In this document: positions 16,042 to 23,573 of the stretch, piece after piece
Position numbering within the stretch: the first letter of the stretch is position 1
How the letters are laid out: the number at the start of each line of letters is the position of its first letter
DNA from: an uncultured Eubacteriales bacterium
GTDB taxonomy: Bacteria > Bacillota > Clostridia > Oscillospirales > Oscillospiraceae
Length of the DNA: 31,832 nt
Direction of reading: 5' to 3'
Assembly (NCBI GenBank): GCA_900549645.1
Contig: URPD01000016.1
Span: forward strand, 1 to 31,832
The notes under the pieces: generated by a model
Told to the model about the DNA's origin: nothing
What the model saw: only the letters and a program-made list of their open reading frames with translations
Database searches by the model: none
Made by a program: the position numbers and the translations under genes

Positions 16042-16692
16042 ATGAGTTTAATACCTGAGGTAAAATGCCGCCGCTGCGGGGAGACCTTCTCCTCACTGCG
16101 CAGCCGCTGCCCCAACTGCGGAACCCGCAGGGTCAGTCAGAGCACGCGTACGCCCGGCGCAACCCCCGGCACAGTTAAGGGAACCGCTTCGTATGACCGC
16201 GCTTTCGCCAATACCAGATGGCAGATGATTTTCGGCCTGATACTTGTTGTTGCGGTTATTCTCGCGGTGATAGTCATGGTGAGCACCAGCCTGAACGGAA
16301 ACGGCGCTTCCGGCGCAAAGGCGACGCCGACTCCCGCACAGAATTCCGACACCGTGCCTACCCCCGAAGCGCCCCCGACGCCGACGCCCAGTCCCACTCC
16401 GACGATAGAAAAAATCGTGCTGCACTCGCTGTGGTCTACCAATGCTTGGGAAAACAATGAGTTCACGATGGAGTCCACCTCCGAGGACGTTGTCGTTCTT
16501 GCGGATGTGTACCCGCTGGATATTCAGAATCCTGAGATCACATGGAGCGTTGAGGATGACAGCATCATCAGCGTAACGGTCGATCCCGAAAAGCCGAAGC
16601 AGTGCACCGTGAGCTATGTCGGTCCCGGCCATGGCAAGCTTATCTGCCAGGTGTTCGGGTCCAAGACCGAGCTTACGATCTACTGCCGTTAA
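16042..16692 (+). CDS. Zinc-ribbon, single-pass membrane protein with extracellular Ig-like domain
   Basis: The 216-residue protein is built of four parts. An N-terminal zinc ribbon (C9-x2-C12 and C23-x2-C26) comes first, then one membrane helix at about residues 62-82 (MIFGLILVVAVILAVIVMVS). A Pro/Thr-rich linker with TPTPSPTPT follows at about 92-124. The C-terminal beta-rich domain at about 126-216 contains ITWSVEDDSIISVTV, resembling bacterial Ig-like (Big2-type) folds. No signal peptide is present, so the ribbon should be cytoplasmic and the Ig-like part outside. GGAGG precedes ATG 16042. It is monocistronic, flanked by its own promoter and terminator. The architecture is recognisable; the function is not known. 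Confidence 0.75.
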   Translation: MSLIPEVKCRRCGETFSSLRSRCPNCGTRRVSQSTRTPGATPGTVKGTASYDRAFANTRWQMIFGLILVVAVILAVIVMVSTSLNGNGASGAKATPTPAQNSDTVPTPEAPPTPTPSPTPTIEKIVLHSLWSTNAWENNEFTMESTSEDVVVLADVYPLDIQNPEITWSVEDDSIISVTVDPEKPKQCTVSYVGPGHGKLICQVFGSKTELTIYCR

Positions 16693-16710
16693 GCGCAGCT
16701 CAAAGCGATC

Positions 16711-16744
16711 AACAGACTCTCCGATTCTGGAGAGTCTGTTTTTC
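16711..16744 (+). terminator. Strong terminator after the zinc-ribbon gene
   Basis: AACAGACTCTCC (16711-16722) pairs perfectly with GGAGAGTCTGTT (16729-16740), followed by TTTC, giving a run of five T. Confidence 0.88.
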
Positions 16745-16771
16745 GGTCTTGAAAAAAATAAAAAAAGGGTA

Positions 16772-16800
16772 TTGACAATTTTCGCTTCCTGAGGTAATAT
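16772..16800 (+). promoter_or_regulatory. Promoter of tRNA-Val
   Basis: TTGACA (16772-16777), a 17-bp spacer and TAATAT (16795-16800) lie 20 bp before the tRNA. Confidence 0.8.
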
Positions 16801-16820
16801 AAACAAGCTGTTAGAGAGCT

Positions 16821-16896
16821 GGACGATTGGCGCAGCTGGTAGCGCATCCGCTTGACGTGCGGGAGGTCACAAGTTCGAGTCTTGTATCGTCCACCA
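16821..16896 (+). tRNA. tRNA-Val (GAC)
   Basis: The 76-nt cloverleaf includes an encoded CCA. The acceptor GGACGAT pairs with ATCGTCC. The D stem is GCGC/GCGC, the anticodon stem TCCGC/GCGGG with loop TTGACGT, and the T arm ACAAG-TTCGAGT-CTTGT. Anticodon GAC reads GTC, the same codon as the T-box specifier at 3888-3890, and its ACCA end complements the T-box TGGT. It has its own promoter and terminator. Confidence 0.97.
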
Positions 16897-16904
16897 CAAA
16901 TTGT

Positions 16905-16939
16905 AAAACCGTGAGGCATTGAAGTCTCACGGTTTTTCT
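16905..16939 (+). terminator. Terminator of tRNA-Val
   Basis: AAAACCGTGAG (16905-16915) pairs with CTCACGGTTTT (16926-16936), followed by TCTTTG. Confidence 0.85.
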
Positions 16940-16991
16940 TTGTTTTATCAGGAAAGTTCCGCTTTTTCAACGTTAAAAAGTTGAGAGAAAT

Positions 16992-17027
16992 GTTAAAGAA
17001 CTGCGACATTTGTCGCAGCTTTTTAAC
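16992..17027. repeat. 36-bp near-perfect inverted repeat
   Basis: Two 17-nt arms (GTTAAAGAACTGCGACA and TGTCGCAGCTTTTTAAC) separated by TT match at 15 positions. It follows the tRNA terminator and precedes a tandem TTTACTAACGGA repeat. It could be a terminator for the minus-strand frames or a recombination-related palindrome. Confidence 0.6.
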
Positions 17028-17033
17028 ATCGAA

Positions 17034-17058
17034 TTTACTAACGGATTTACTAACGGAA
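17034..17058. repeat. Tandem 12-bp direct repeat
   Basis: Two adjacent copies of the 12-mer TTTACTAACGGA (about 17034-17057) lie in the remnant region behind tRNA-Val. Only two copies are present; the function is unknown. Confidence 0.5.
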
Positions 17059-17070
17059 TTTTGCGTCGTT

Positions 17071-17196
17071 TCAGCCTTCTGCGTTCACCTCCTCTGACTG
17101 CGCTGTTGTTCTTCTGAAGCGTATGCAGGAGTAATCTGCGCAAAGTTCCTCTGTGGAGCCGATAAGAGTGCTGTTGCCGAGTTTGGTCTTAATCAT
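17071..17196 (-). CDS. Small 41-residue protein, possible mobile-element remnant
   Basis: The frame encodes MIKTKLGNSTLIGSTEELCA followed by DYSCIRFRRTTAQSEEV and a short tail. Its ATG overlaps the stop of an upstream minus-strand frame (ATGA), the arrangement of compact phage or conjugative-element gene clusters. The opening resembles small phage-borne proteins with a GTTLIG-like start, but I do not recognise the family. No strong ribosome binding site is visible. It lies in the scrambled stretch behind tRNA-Val and may be a relic. Confidence 0.35.
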   Translation of the reverse strand: MIKTKLGNSTLIGSTEELCADYSCIRFRRTTAQSEEVNAEG

Positions 17197-17340
17197 TTTC
17201 TTGTACGTTTTTTCTTCTTCAGAGCCTGATGAAGCGCGATACACGCCTCAGCAAGCTCGTTCTGCACTTCAAGCTCAATGAGCTTATAGCTGCCATCCTT
17301 CACGAGCTGAAGAATGAACAGCTTTTCAACAGGGTGGTCA
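17193..17340 (-). pseudogene. C-terminal fragment of an unidentified protein, cut at about 17340
   Basis: The minus-strand frame ends in DHPVEKLFILQLVKDGSYKL followed by IELEVQNELAEACIALHQAL and a Lys/Arg tail. This has protein-like composition and helix periodicity. Upstream of about 17340 the same frame is only the antisense of the dehydrogenase fragment, so the real part is about 49 codons and lacks a start. It overlaps the 41-residue frame by ATGA. Family unknown. Confidence 0.4.
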
Positions 17341-17640
17341 GGCTCTATATTCATTAACGAAGGACGCGGAGCCATGATCTGCGAAGAGGATCTTGCGTGG
17401 GCATTGGATAATGGATTGATTCGTGCCGCCGGCCTTGATATGCTTGAATCGGAGTTCCCGGAACTTGACAAATGCCCGCTTCTCGGCCGTGATAATGTGA
17501 TAATAACGCCGCATAGCGGTTTCTTCTCCGATACGTCAATGGATTTGCTGTGCAGATTATCCACGGTAAATGCTCTCCTTTGCTATGAGGGACGGTACAA
17601 AGAAGCGCGTATTGTCAGAAACGGTATAGGGCTTGACTGA
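17314..17640 (+). pseudogene. C-terminal fragment of a D-isomer-specific 2-hydroxyacid dehydrogenase
   Basis: From about 17341 the frame reads SIFINEGRGAMICEEDLAWA, then LDNGLIRAAGLDMLESEFPE and NVIITPHSGFFSD. These are the last NAD-domain strands and the catalytic-His region (TPH) of the 2-hydroxyacid dehydrogenase family, normally more than 300 residues. Only about 100 are present; the substrate domain and most of the NAD domain are missing. The first residues (MNSFSTGWSG) do not belong to the family and overlap the opposite-strand fragment, placing a recombination junction near 17340. A terminator-like hairpin at 17678-17718 follows at the expected place for the original gene end. Confidence 0.75.
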
Positions 17641-17677
17641 CGAAAATTTGCCCAACATATCATAACTAAACAGACAC

Positions 17678-17718
17678 CAGCCCGTGCCCGCATAAGCTCC
17701 GCGGACATGGGCTGTTCT
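17678..17718 (+). terminator. Terminator-like hairpin after the dehydrogenase fragment
   Basis: CAGCCCGTGCCCGC (17678-17691) pairs with GCGGACATGGGCTG (17701-17714), with one wobble and one mismatch, followed by TTCTTAT. Confidence 0.6.
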
Positions 17719-17721
17719 TAT

Positions 17722-17733
17722 ACAAGTTCGAGT
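17722..17733. repeat. 12-bp copy of the tRNA-Val T-arm (att-like)
   Basis: ACAAGTTCGAGT here repeats 16869-16880 of the tRNA exactly and in the same orientation. Together the copies bracket the gene fragments at 17071-17640, as attL/attR would bracket a decayed integrative element. Confidence 0.4.
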
Positions 17734-17740
17734 GTGGCAT

Positions 17741-17775
17741 AAAATTTCTCCGGCACGGCGCGCCGGAGGAATTTT
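17741..17775. other. Strong 14-bp hairpin upstream of the symporter
   Basis: AAAATTTCTCCGGC (17741-17754) pairs with GCCGGAGGAATTTT (17762-17775), with one G-T pair, around a 7-nt loop. The A/T ends make it usable as a terminator on either strand. From here to 17841 no gene is seen. Confidence 0.6.
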
Positions 17776-17841
17776 ACTGCCCATGACAATAGAAAACGCG
17801 TATAGATTCCGTAAAAATCATTGATAAAATTTTGCTTTAAA

Positions 17842-17871
17842 TTGACAGAAATTAAAGCGTAATGTTATACT
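17842..17871 (+). promoter_or_regulatory. Promoter of the sodium:solute symporter
   Basis: TTGACA (17842-17847), an 18-bp spacer and TATACT (17866-17871) with an upstream TGT extension (17863-17865) precede the gene by 38 bp. Confidence 0.75.
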
Positions 17872-17909
17872 AAATAATACTTAATGCTTGAGAAAAGGGG
17901 AGATTTGTT

Positions 17910-19442
17910 TTGGCTTCTGTGCAGTTGATTGTGATTGTGTTATATTTTGCACTAACTGTTGCCGTCGGCCTGCTCGCGGCGAGAAGGTCGAAAACGGCAA
18001 GCGATTTTCACGGCGCTGAGATGGGGCTGTTTGCCATAGTCTGCGCCTCAACCGGCGAATGGCTCGGCGGAACGGCGACGAGCGGTGTCGCGGAATACGG
18101 CTTCCTGTACGGCCTTTCCGGTGCGTGGTACACGATCGCAAACGGCGTCGGAGTGATGTTTCTGGCGCTGTGCTTTGCAAAGCTATACCGCAGCCTTGAA
18201 CAGGTGACGATTCCGGGCATCGTCGAAAAATTCTTCGGCGTCCGCGCGAGAACCGTGTCCAGCATCCTTCTCACGATCGTGATGCTGGCGGTCGGCCTGT
18301 CGCAGATGGTCGCGGCGGGAAAGCTGGGTCAGAGCCTGATGGGCTATGACTTCACGGCGACCTGCATCGTTTTCGCCGTCATATTCATCGTGTACACGCT
18401 TGCGGGCGGCATGAGAGCCGTCGCGGCGACGAGCGAGGTGCACCTGTTCGCCATGTACGGAGGCATGATTCTGGCGATGTTCGTGGCGCTGCACAAGGTA
18501 GGCGGCATGGCGGCGTTCAAGGAGGGCATGGCGCAGGTCGAGGCCGCGGACGGCGGCAGCTTCTTCAGCATGGGCTCAATCGGCTTTTCAAAGGTCAGCT
18601 CATGGATAATCGCAAGCCTTCTCGGCGCATGCACCGCGCAGGCCGGCATCCAGCCTGTTCTGGCGGCAAAGGATATCAAGACGGCGAAGAAAGCCTGCAT
18701 ACTCACGGCGTTTGTTGTCGCGCCGTTCGGCTTTTTCAGCGCGCTGCTCGGAATGATAGGCCGCGTCATGTACAATCAGGGGACGTTGCTTGCGGACGTT
18801 GATAACCTCGCGGAGGGCGCGAAGCTCGCGCTCCCGTCGCTGATGATGCATATGCACCCCGTTGCGGGCGGGCTGATCCTCGCGGCCATCCTCGCCGCGA
18901 TCCTCTCGACGGTATCGCCGATCATTCTCGCGGCCGGGACGATGCTCACCAAGGACATCTACCAGCGCGACATCAATCCCAACGCGACGGATGAGCAGAT
19001 ACTGCGCGTGAGCCGCATAACCACCGCGCTGTCCGGCGTCGTCTGCTGCGTCGCCGCCATTCTGCTGGTGAATGCCGGCGCCGTGCTGGACATCGTGTAT
19101 TCCGCCTACTCGCTGCGCGGCGCGATATTCATCATCATACTGCTCGGCATTTACTGGAACAAGGCGTCCGAAAAGGGCGCGTGCTTCAGCATGATGTGCA
19201 CCTGCTTTGCGGCGGTGTTCTGGGTCGTATGGAAGATGAAGGCGGGGAGCTACCCGATAGCGCCGTGGTTCACGGAGACCTATGCGGCGGTCGTAGTCGC
19301 GTTCGTGACGATGGTCGGCTTCAGCCTGATGTTCCACGTCGGCAGGGAAGAGGAGGACAACCGCGAGCACACGCACGAGGAGCTTGAGTACCTCGAAGAG
19401 CATCCGGAATGCCTTGAGGAAGCTCCGGAATATCCGTTCTGA
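17910..19442 (+). CDS. Sodium:solute symporter family protein
   Basis: The 510-residue polytopic protein has about 13 membrane helices and a typical SSS/LeuT-fold N-terminus (VVLYFA-like first helix, then ARRSKTASDFHGAEMGLFAI and STGEWLGGTATSGVAEYGFL). The central VYTLAGGMRAVAATSEVHLF segment is the usual family marker (TxGGMxAVxxTD-like). A very acidic cytoplasmic tail (EEEDNREHTHEELEYLEEHP) closes the protein. The substrate cannot be told; Na+ is inferred from the family. The start is TTG 17910 with GGGGAG 7 nt upstream; no ATG lies nearby in frame. It is monocistronic, with its own promoter and terminator. Confidence 0.9.
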   Translation: MASVQLIVIVLYFALTVAVGLLAARRSKTASDFHGAEMGLFAIVCASTGEWLGGTATSGVAEYGFLYGLSGAWYTIANGVGVMFLALCFAKLYRSLEQVTIPGIVEKFFGVRARTVSSILLTIVMLAVGLSQMVAAGKLGQSLMGYDFTATCIVFAVIFIVYTLAGGMRAVAATSEVHLFAMYGGMILAMFVALHKVGGMAAFKEGMAQVEAADGGSFFSMGSIGFSKVSSWIIASLLGACTAQAGIQPVLAAKDIKTAKKACILTAFVVAPFGFFSALLGMIGRVMYNQGTLLADVDNLAEGAKLALPSLMMHMHPVAGGLILAAILAAILSTVSPIILAAGTMLTKDIYQRDINPNATDEQILRVSRITTALSGVVCCVAAILLVNAGAVLDIVYSAYSLRGAIFIIILLGIYWNKASEKGACFSMMCTCFAAVFWVVWKMKAGSYPIAPWFTETYAAVVVAFVTMVGFSLMFHVGREEEDNREHTHEELEYLEEHPECLEEAPEYPF

Positions 19443-19456
19443 TAGGAACTTACATA

Positions 19457-19485
19457 ACGGGATGGCTTCGGCCATCCCGTTTTTG
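19457..19485 (+). terminator. Terminator of the symporter gene
   Basis: ACGGGATGGC (19457-19466), a stable TTCG tetraloop, GCCATCCCGT (19471-19480) and TTTTG form a textbook intrinsic terminator. Confidence 0.93.
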
Positions 19486-19517
19486 CGCCGGAGGACGTCA
19501 ATCGGGCTATTTATAGA

Positions 19518-19546
19518 TTGATGTTTCGGCTCATATGTGTTAAACT
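19518..19546 (+). promoter_or_regulatory. Promoter of the trmB operon
   Basis: TTGATG (19518-19523), a 17-bp spacer and TAAACT (19541-19546) lie 23 bp before trmB. Confidence 0.55.
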
Positions 19547-19569
19547 TTCGGACAGGAGTGTGATAACAC

Positions 19570-20325
19570 ATGAGAATGAGAAAAAGACCGAATCTTGCCC
19601 CACGCATGGAAAAGTGCGCGGAGCTTATGATAAACGAACCGGAGACCATGCGCGGCCATTGGCGCGAGCTTATGCCCGATTGCACGGAGCTGCATATCGA
19701 GCTTGGCTGCGGCAAGGGACGCTTCACCGCCGGTACCGCGGCGGCAGCGCCTAATGTGGAGCTTATCGCTATTGAGAAGGTGCCCGACGCGATGATAATC
19801 GCCATGGAGCGCGTGAAAAATCAGGAGCTGAAAAACGTCCGCTTCATCAGCGCCGACGTCGCCGGACTGCGCGAGATGTTCGCGCCGGAGGACGGAGTGC
19901 GCCGCATATATATAAATTTCTGCGACCCGTGGCCGAAAAGCCGCGACGCAAAGCTGCGCCTTACCGCGCCGAATTTCCTGCGCATGTACGCGGATGTGCT
20001 GGGCGTGGGCGGGGAGATACATTTCAAGACCGACAACACGCCGCTGTTCGACTGGTCGGCGGAGCAGCTTTCCGCCGAGGGCTGGGAGCTGCACGAGCTG
20101 ACGCACGACCTGCACGCGAACGGCGCAGTCGGCGTGATGACCGATTACGAGGCAAAGTTCTATGAGGCCGGGCAGAAGATCAACCGGCTCGTTGCGCGCT
20201 ACACCGAGAGCACCAAAAACGGCAAGGACGGCGTCGTCGCCAGACTGCGCAACGCGTCGCTTATCGACGCGCGGGGCTATGCCAGCAGCGCCGCGGACAA
20301 CGCGGCGGAAACGGAGCGAGTATGA
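19570..20325 (+). CDS. trmB: tRNA (guanine-N7-)-methyltransferase
   Basis: The 251-residue SAM-dependent enzyme makes m7G46 in the tRNA variable loop. The SAM-binding motif is HIELGCGKGRF (about residues 42-52) and the catalytic/substrate motif INFCDPWPKSRDAKLRLT is near residue 116. HFKTDNTPLFDWS follows, also typical. GGAG lies 11 nt before ATG 19570. The last 40 residues are a variable Ala/Arg-rich tail. The stop overlaps the xth start (20322-20325). Confidence 0.95.
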   Translation: MRMRKRPNLAPRMEKCAELMINEPETMRGHWRELMPDCTELHIELGCGKGRFTAGTAAAAPNVELIAIEKVPDAMIIAMERVKNQELKNVRFISADVAGLREMFAPEDGVRRIYINFCDPWPKSRDAKLRLTAPNFLRMYADVLGVGGEIHFKTDNTPLFDWSAEQLSAEGWELHELTHDLHANGAVGVMTDYEAKFYEAGQKINRLVARYTESTKNGKDGVVARLRNASLIDARGYASSAADNAAETERV

Positions 20326-21077
20326 GATTCATTTCATGGAACGTCAACGGCCTGCGCGCCGTGCTGAAAAAAGGCTTTGAGGACATTTTCTGGAGCCTCG
20401 ACGCGGATTTCTTCTGCCTTCAGGAAACGAAGCTTCAGGCGGGGCAGGTCGAGCTTGACCTCCCCGGCTATGAGAGCTATTGGTGCTATGCCGAGCGCAA
20501 GGGCTATTCCGGCACCGCGATATTCACAAAGCACACGCCGCTCTCCGTAAGCTATAATCTCGGCCTGCCGGAGCATGACACCGAGGGGCGCGTCATCACG
20601 CTGGAATACGATAGCTTCTACCTCGTCTGCGTCTACACGCCGAACGCGCAGGATGGCCTGAAGCGCATCGACTACCGCATGAGTTGGGAGGACGCTTTTA
20701 GAGCTTATCTCGTAGGGCTTGACGTGAAGAAGCCCGTGATAGTCTGCGGGGACATGAACGTCGCCCACAACGAGATAGACCTGAAGAACCCCAAGACCAA
20801 TATCGGCAACCCCGGCTTCTCGTTTGAGGAGCGCGGCAAATTCACCGAGCTTCTGGGCGCCGGATTTACCGACAGCTTCCGATATCTCTATCCGGACAAG
20901 ATCGACGCGTATTCATGGTGGAGCTACCGCGCTGCCGCGCGCGAGCGCAACGTCGGCTGGCGCATCGACTATTTCGTCGTGTCCGACCGGCTAAGGGAGA
21001 AGATAAAGGACGCATATATTCTGCCTGAGATAACCGGCTCCGACCACTGCCCCGTAGGGCTGGATGTGACATGGTGA
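20322..21077 (+). CDS. xth: Exodeoxyribonuclease III / AP endonuclease
   Basis: The 251-residue Mg-dependent exonuclease/endonuclease/phosphatase-fold enzyme cuts at abasic sites in base excision repair. Visible active-site elements are SWNVNGLRA (5-13), LQETKLQ with the metal-binding Glu, VCGDMNVAHNEIDLKNP, NVGWRIDYFVVS and the terminal SDHCPVGLD with the catalytic His. It overlaps trmB by 4 nt and dusB by 7 nt, so all three are translationally coupled. Bacillus calls the homologue exoA. Confidence 0.95.
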   Translation: MRFISWNVNGLRAVLKKGFEDIFWSLDADFFCLQETKLQAGQVELDLPGYESYWCYAERKGYSGTAIFTKHTPLSVSYNLGLPEHDTEGRVITLEYDSFYLVCVYTPNAQDGLKRIDYRMSWEDAFRAYLVGLDVKKPVIVCGDMNVAHNEIDLKNPKTNIGNPGFSFEERGKFTELLGAGFTDSFRYLYPDKIDAYSWWSYRAAARERNVGWRIDYFVVSDRLREKIKDAYILPEITGSDHCPVGLDVTW

Positions 21078-22042
21078 AAATAGGCAGCGTTGAGATAACC
21101 GGCCGCTTCACGCTTGCGCCCATGGCCGGAGTGTCGGATTTTGCGTTCCGTGCCGTGTGCAGGGAGCAGGGCGCGGCACTGACGACGACGGAGATGGTCA
21201 GTGCGAAGGCGCTGGTTTATAAGGACGAAAAGACAAAATCACTCCTGTATATCCCGCCTGAGGAGCACCCCTGCGCCGTGCAGATCTTCGGCCACGAGCC
21301 GGAGATAATGGCCGAGGCCGCGGGCATGGCGCTGGAGTATTCGGGCGCGGATATCCTTGATATAAATATGGGCTGCCCCGTCGGGAAGGTCGTCAAATCC
21401 GGCGACGGCTCGGCGCTGATGAAGTCGCCGGAGCTTGCGGGACGAATGATTGAGGCTGTCACGGCCGCAGTGGATAAGCCCGTCACGGTGAAATTCCGCA
21501 AGGGCTGGGATAACGGCAGCGTCAACGCCGTCGAATTTGCAAAGATATGCGAGCAGGCCGGGGCGTCGGCCATCGCGGTCCATGGCCGCACCCGCGCGCA
21601 GATGTATGCAGGACGCGCCGACTGGGACATTATCCGCGACGTGAAGCGCGCCGTCGGCATACCCGTCACCGCGAACGGGGACATTTTCACCGGCGCGGAC
21701 GCGGAGCACATCCTGCGCTATACCGGCTGTGACCTTGCAATGATAGGCCGCGGCAGCTTCGGCAATCCGTGGCTGTTTGCGCAGGCGAACGCCGCGGCTG
21801 CCGGGCAGCCGGAACCGCCGCACCCGCCGCTGAGCGAGCGGATGGATACAGCGTACCGCCAGATAAAGGTGCTGGCCGAATTCAGCGGCGAGCGCATCGC
21901 CTGTCTTGAGGCACGGCACCATCTCCCGTGGTATCTGCACGGCGTCGCGCATTCGGGGTATTACAAGCAGCAGCTTGTCCATGTCGAGACGCTTGAAGAC
22001 GTTGCGCGGATAATCGGCGGAATAAAGCACGATTTGGCATAG
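21071..22042 (+). CDS. dusB: tRNA-dihydrouridine synthase
   Basis: The 323-residue FMN-dependent TIM-barrel enzyme reduces uridines in tRNA D-loops. Landmarks are LAPMAGVSDFAFR (16-28), DINMGCPVGKVVKSGDGSAL with the catalytic Cys near residue 100, VKFRKGWD, AIAVHGRTRAQMYAGRADWD, and VTANGDIFTG with the MIGRGSFGNPW phosphate-binding loop. ATG 21071 lies inside the end of xth. The ECF sigma gene starts 26 bp downstream with no visible promoter. Confidence 0.94.
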   Translation: MVKIGSVEITGRFTLAPMAGVSDFAFRAVCREQGAALTTTEMVSAKALVYKDEKTKSLLYIPPEEHPCAVQIFGHEPEIMAEAAGMALEYSGADILDINMGCPVGKVVKSGDGSALMKSPELAGRMIEAVTAAVDKPVTVKFRKGWDNGSVNAVEFAKICEQAGASAIAVHGRTRAQMYAGRADWDIIRDVKRAVGIPVTANGDIFTGADAEHILRYTGCDLAMIGRGSFGNPWLFAQANAAAAGQPEPPHPPLSERMDTAYRQIKVLAEFSGERIACLEARHHLPWYLHGVAHSGYYKQQLVHVETLEDVARIIGGIKHDLA

Positions 22043-22068
22043 AACATGCAGGTCATGGAGGTGAAGTT

Positions 22069-22692
22069 GTGACCCGTGAGCAGGAGGCGCTGACCGTTCA
22101 GCGGGTGCTGGACGGCAACGCGGACGAATACGAAAAACTGGTGCTTGAGTACCAGAAAAATGTGTATAACCTTGCCCTGCGCATGACCGGCGATCCTGAG
22201 GACGCGGCGGATATGGCGCAGGAGGCGTTCATAAAGGCGTATAACTCCCTCTCCGGTTACAGGGGGGACAGCAAATTCTCCGTCTGGCTCTACCGCATAG
22301 TTTCAAACGTCTGTCTGGATTTCCTGCGCGCGAAGAAGCGCCGGCAGACGGTGTCTCTCAGCGTGACCGATGACGACGGCGAGGACACGGAGCTTGACAT
22401 CGCGGACGAGAGCCAGTCGCCGGAACGGATATTTGAGCGCGCCATGACGCGGGACGCGGTTCGCCGCGGCCTTGCGGCGCTGACACCGGAATACAGGCAG
22501 ATACTCATCCTCCGCGAGCTTCAGGGCATGAGCTACGAGGAGATTGCGGCGGTACTGGGGCTGGAGAGCGGGACGGTGAAATCCCGCATTTTCCGTGCGC
22601 GGAAAAAACTTTGCGCGTTTCTGCTGCGCGACGGGAACATTTCCGGCTTTGCTCCGTCAAGCAATACAGAGGGGGTGAACTGCCATGACTGA
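22069..22692 (+). CDS. ECF-type RNA polymerase sigma factor
   Basis: The 207-residue protein has sigma region 2 (VYNLALRMTGDPEDAADMAQ, then EAFIKAYNSLSGYRGDSKFS and VWLYRIVSNVCLDFLR) and region 4 (LTPEYRQILILRELQGMSYE, then EIAAVLGLESGTVKSRIFRA), and no region 3, as in SigW/SigE-like ECF factors. The start is GTG 22069 with GGAGGTG 4-5 nt upstream. Its 3' end overlaps a zinc anti-sigma gene by 8 nt, the usual pairing. It should direct an envelope-stress-type regulon of unknown extent. The last 20 residues, beyond the conserved end, are poorly conserved in style. Confidence 0.93.
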   Translation: MTREQEALTVQRVLDGNADEYEKLVLEYQKNVYNLALRMTGDPEDAADMAQEAFIKAYNSLSGYRGDSKFSVWLYRIVSNVCLDFLRAKKRRQTVSLSVTDDDGEDTELDIADESQSPERIFERAMTRDAVRRGLAALTPEYRQILILRELQGMSYEEIAAVLGLESGTVKSRIFRARKKLCAFLLRDGNISGFAPSSNTEGVNCHD

Positions 22693-23458
22693 ATGTGAAT
22701 ACTATCAGCAGCTCATAAGCCAGCGGCTTGACGGCGAGCTGACTGCCGCGCAGGAGCATGAGCTGGCGGAACACCTGAGCCGCTGTGCGGATTGCCGCGC
22801 GGTCGACGCGGCGTTCCGGGCGCTGTCGGAGGGCTTTGCCGACTGCGCGGAGGATGCGCCCGCAGACCTGCGCGAAAACGTGATGGGCGAGATCCGCCGT
22901 GAAAATATCAGAAAGACCAACAAGCACGGCTCGAAGCGCACGTGGCGCAGCCTGCTTGCAACGGCGGCGTGCTTCGCGCTTATCTGCGCGGCCGCGGCCA
23001 CGGCTCTGCCGATGCTCGCGCGTTCGAGCGCATCGACAGCGGCGGCGCAGTCGGCGGACACCGCCAATGAGACTGCCGGAAGCGGCGCAGAGGCCGCCAT
23101 GCCCGCTGACATCGCCCCGGCGGAGGAACCGGAGAGCGCAGAGGAGCAGTGCGCGAAGGCGGGTGGGTCGATGCTGTACACCATGGAGAGCGCGAGCGAA
23201 GCTGGCGCGGCCTCGTACAGCGTCAGCGACGATGAGTTCGGCCGCTTTGTCGAGATGCTGTCCGACGGCGCGTCGGAGTCGGCGATGCCTGAAACCGAGG
23301 CGGACGAGAGCTGTATCGTCGGGTCAGAGCATAACAATGTGTACGTATATATATACGGCGGCCGCGTGTTATATTCCACCGACGGCGGGGAGTCCGTGTA
23401 CGAAAGTACGGTTTCAGCCGAGGGCATAAACGAAATTTTGGCATTTTTTGCAGATTAA
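22685..23458 (+). CDS. Membrane-anchored zinc anti-sigma factor
   Basis: The 257-residue protein opens with a ZAS domain (HELAEHLSRCADCRA), whose H30-x3-C34-x2-C37 should bind zinc and hold the sigma factor encoded just upstream. One membrane helix follows at about 82-105. The rest is an extracytoplasmic Ala/Ser/Glu-rich region ending in a small folded segment with NNVYVYIYGGRVLYSTDGGE. This is the standard layout of an anti-sigma factor released by regulated proteolysis. It overlaps its sigma gene by 8 nt with GGGGGTG as ribosome binding site. The signal sensed is unknown. Confidence 0.88.
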   Translation: MTECEYYQQLISQRLDGELTAAQEHELAEHLSRCADCRAVDAAFRALSEGFADCAEDAPADLRENVMGEIRRENIRKTNKHGSKRTWRSLLATAACFALICAAAATALPMLARSSASTAAAQSADTANETAGSGAEAAMPADIAPAEEPESAEEQCAKAGGSMLYTMESASEAGAASYSVSDDEFGRFVEMLSDGASESAMPETEADESCIVGSEHNNVYVYIYGGRVLYSTDGGESVYESTVSAEGINEILAFFAD

Positions 23459-23483
23459 TAGGAATTTTCCTGCGCTTTATGCC

Positions 23484-23516
23484 TTGAAAAGCCGTGATTG
23501 TTATGTTATAATCACG
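23484..23516 (+). promoter_or_regulatory. rex promoter with dyad over spacer and -10
   Basis: TTGAAA (23484-23489), a 17-bp spacer and a perfect TATAAT (23507-23512). CGTGATT (23493-23499) and AATCACG (23510-23516) form a 7-bp inverted repeat, with TTGTTA inside it that resembles half of a Rex operator (TTGTTAA-N4-TTAACAA). Autoregulation is plausible but not shown. Confidence 0.65.
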
Positions 23517-23528
23517 ACAAACGATATT

Positions 23529-23554
23529 GTTTTCAGGCAGCGCTGCCTGAAAAC
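23529..23554. promoter_or_regulatory. Perfect 26-bp palindrome in the rex leader
   Basis: GTTTTCAGGCAGC (23529-23541) is followed directly by its exact complement GCTGCCTGAAAAC (23542-23554). It lies about 10 nt after the predicted start site and 6 nt before AAGGAGAG. It could be an operator or an mRNA stem next to the ribosome binding site. Confidence 0.7.
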
Positions 23555-23573
23555 CGCGCAAGGAGAGATTTTT

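Noticed and set aside
18600..19805. 401-codon minus-strand frame over the symporter and trmB
   Set aside because: It runs through a strong terminator and two clear plus-strand genes; the composition is that of an antisense shadow.
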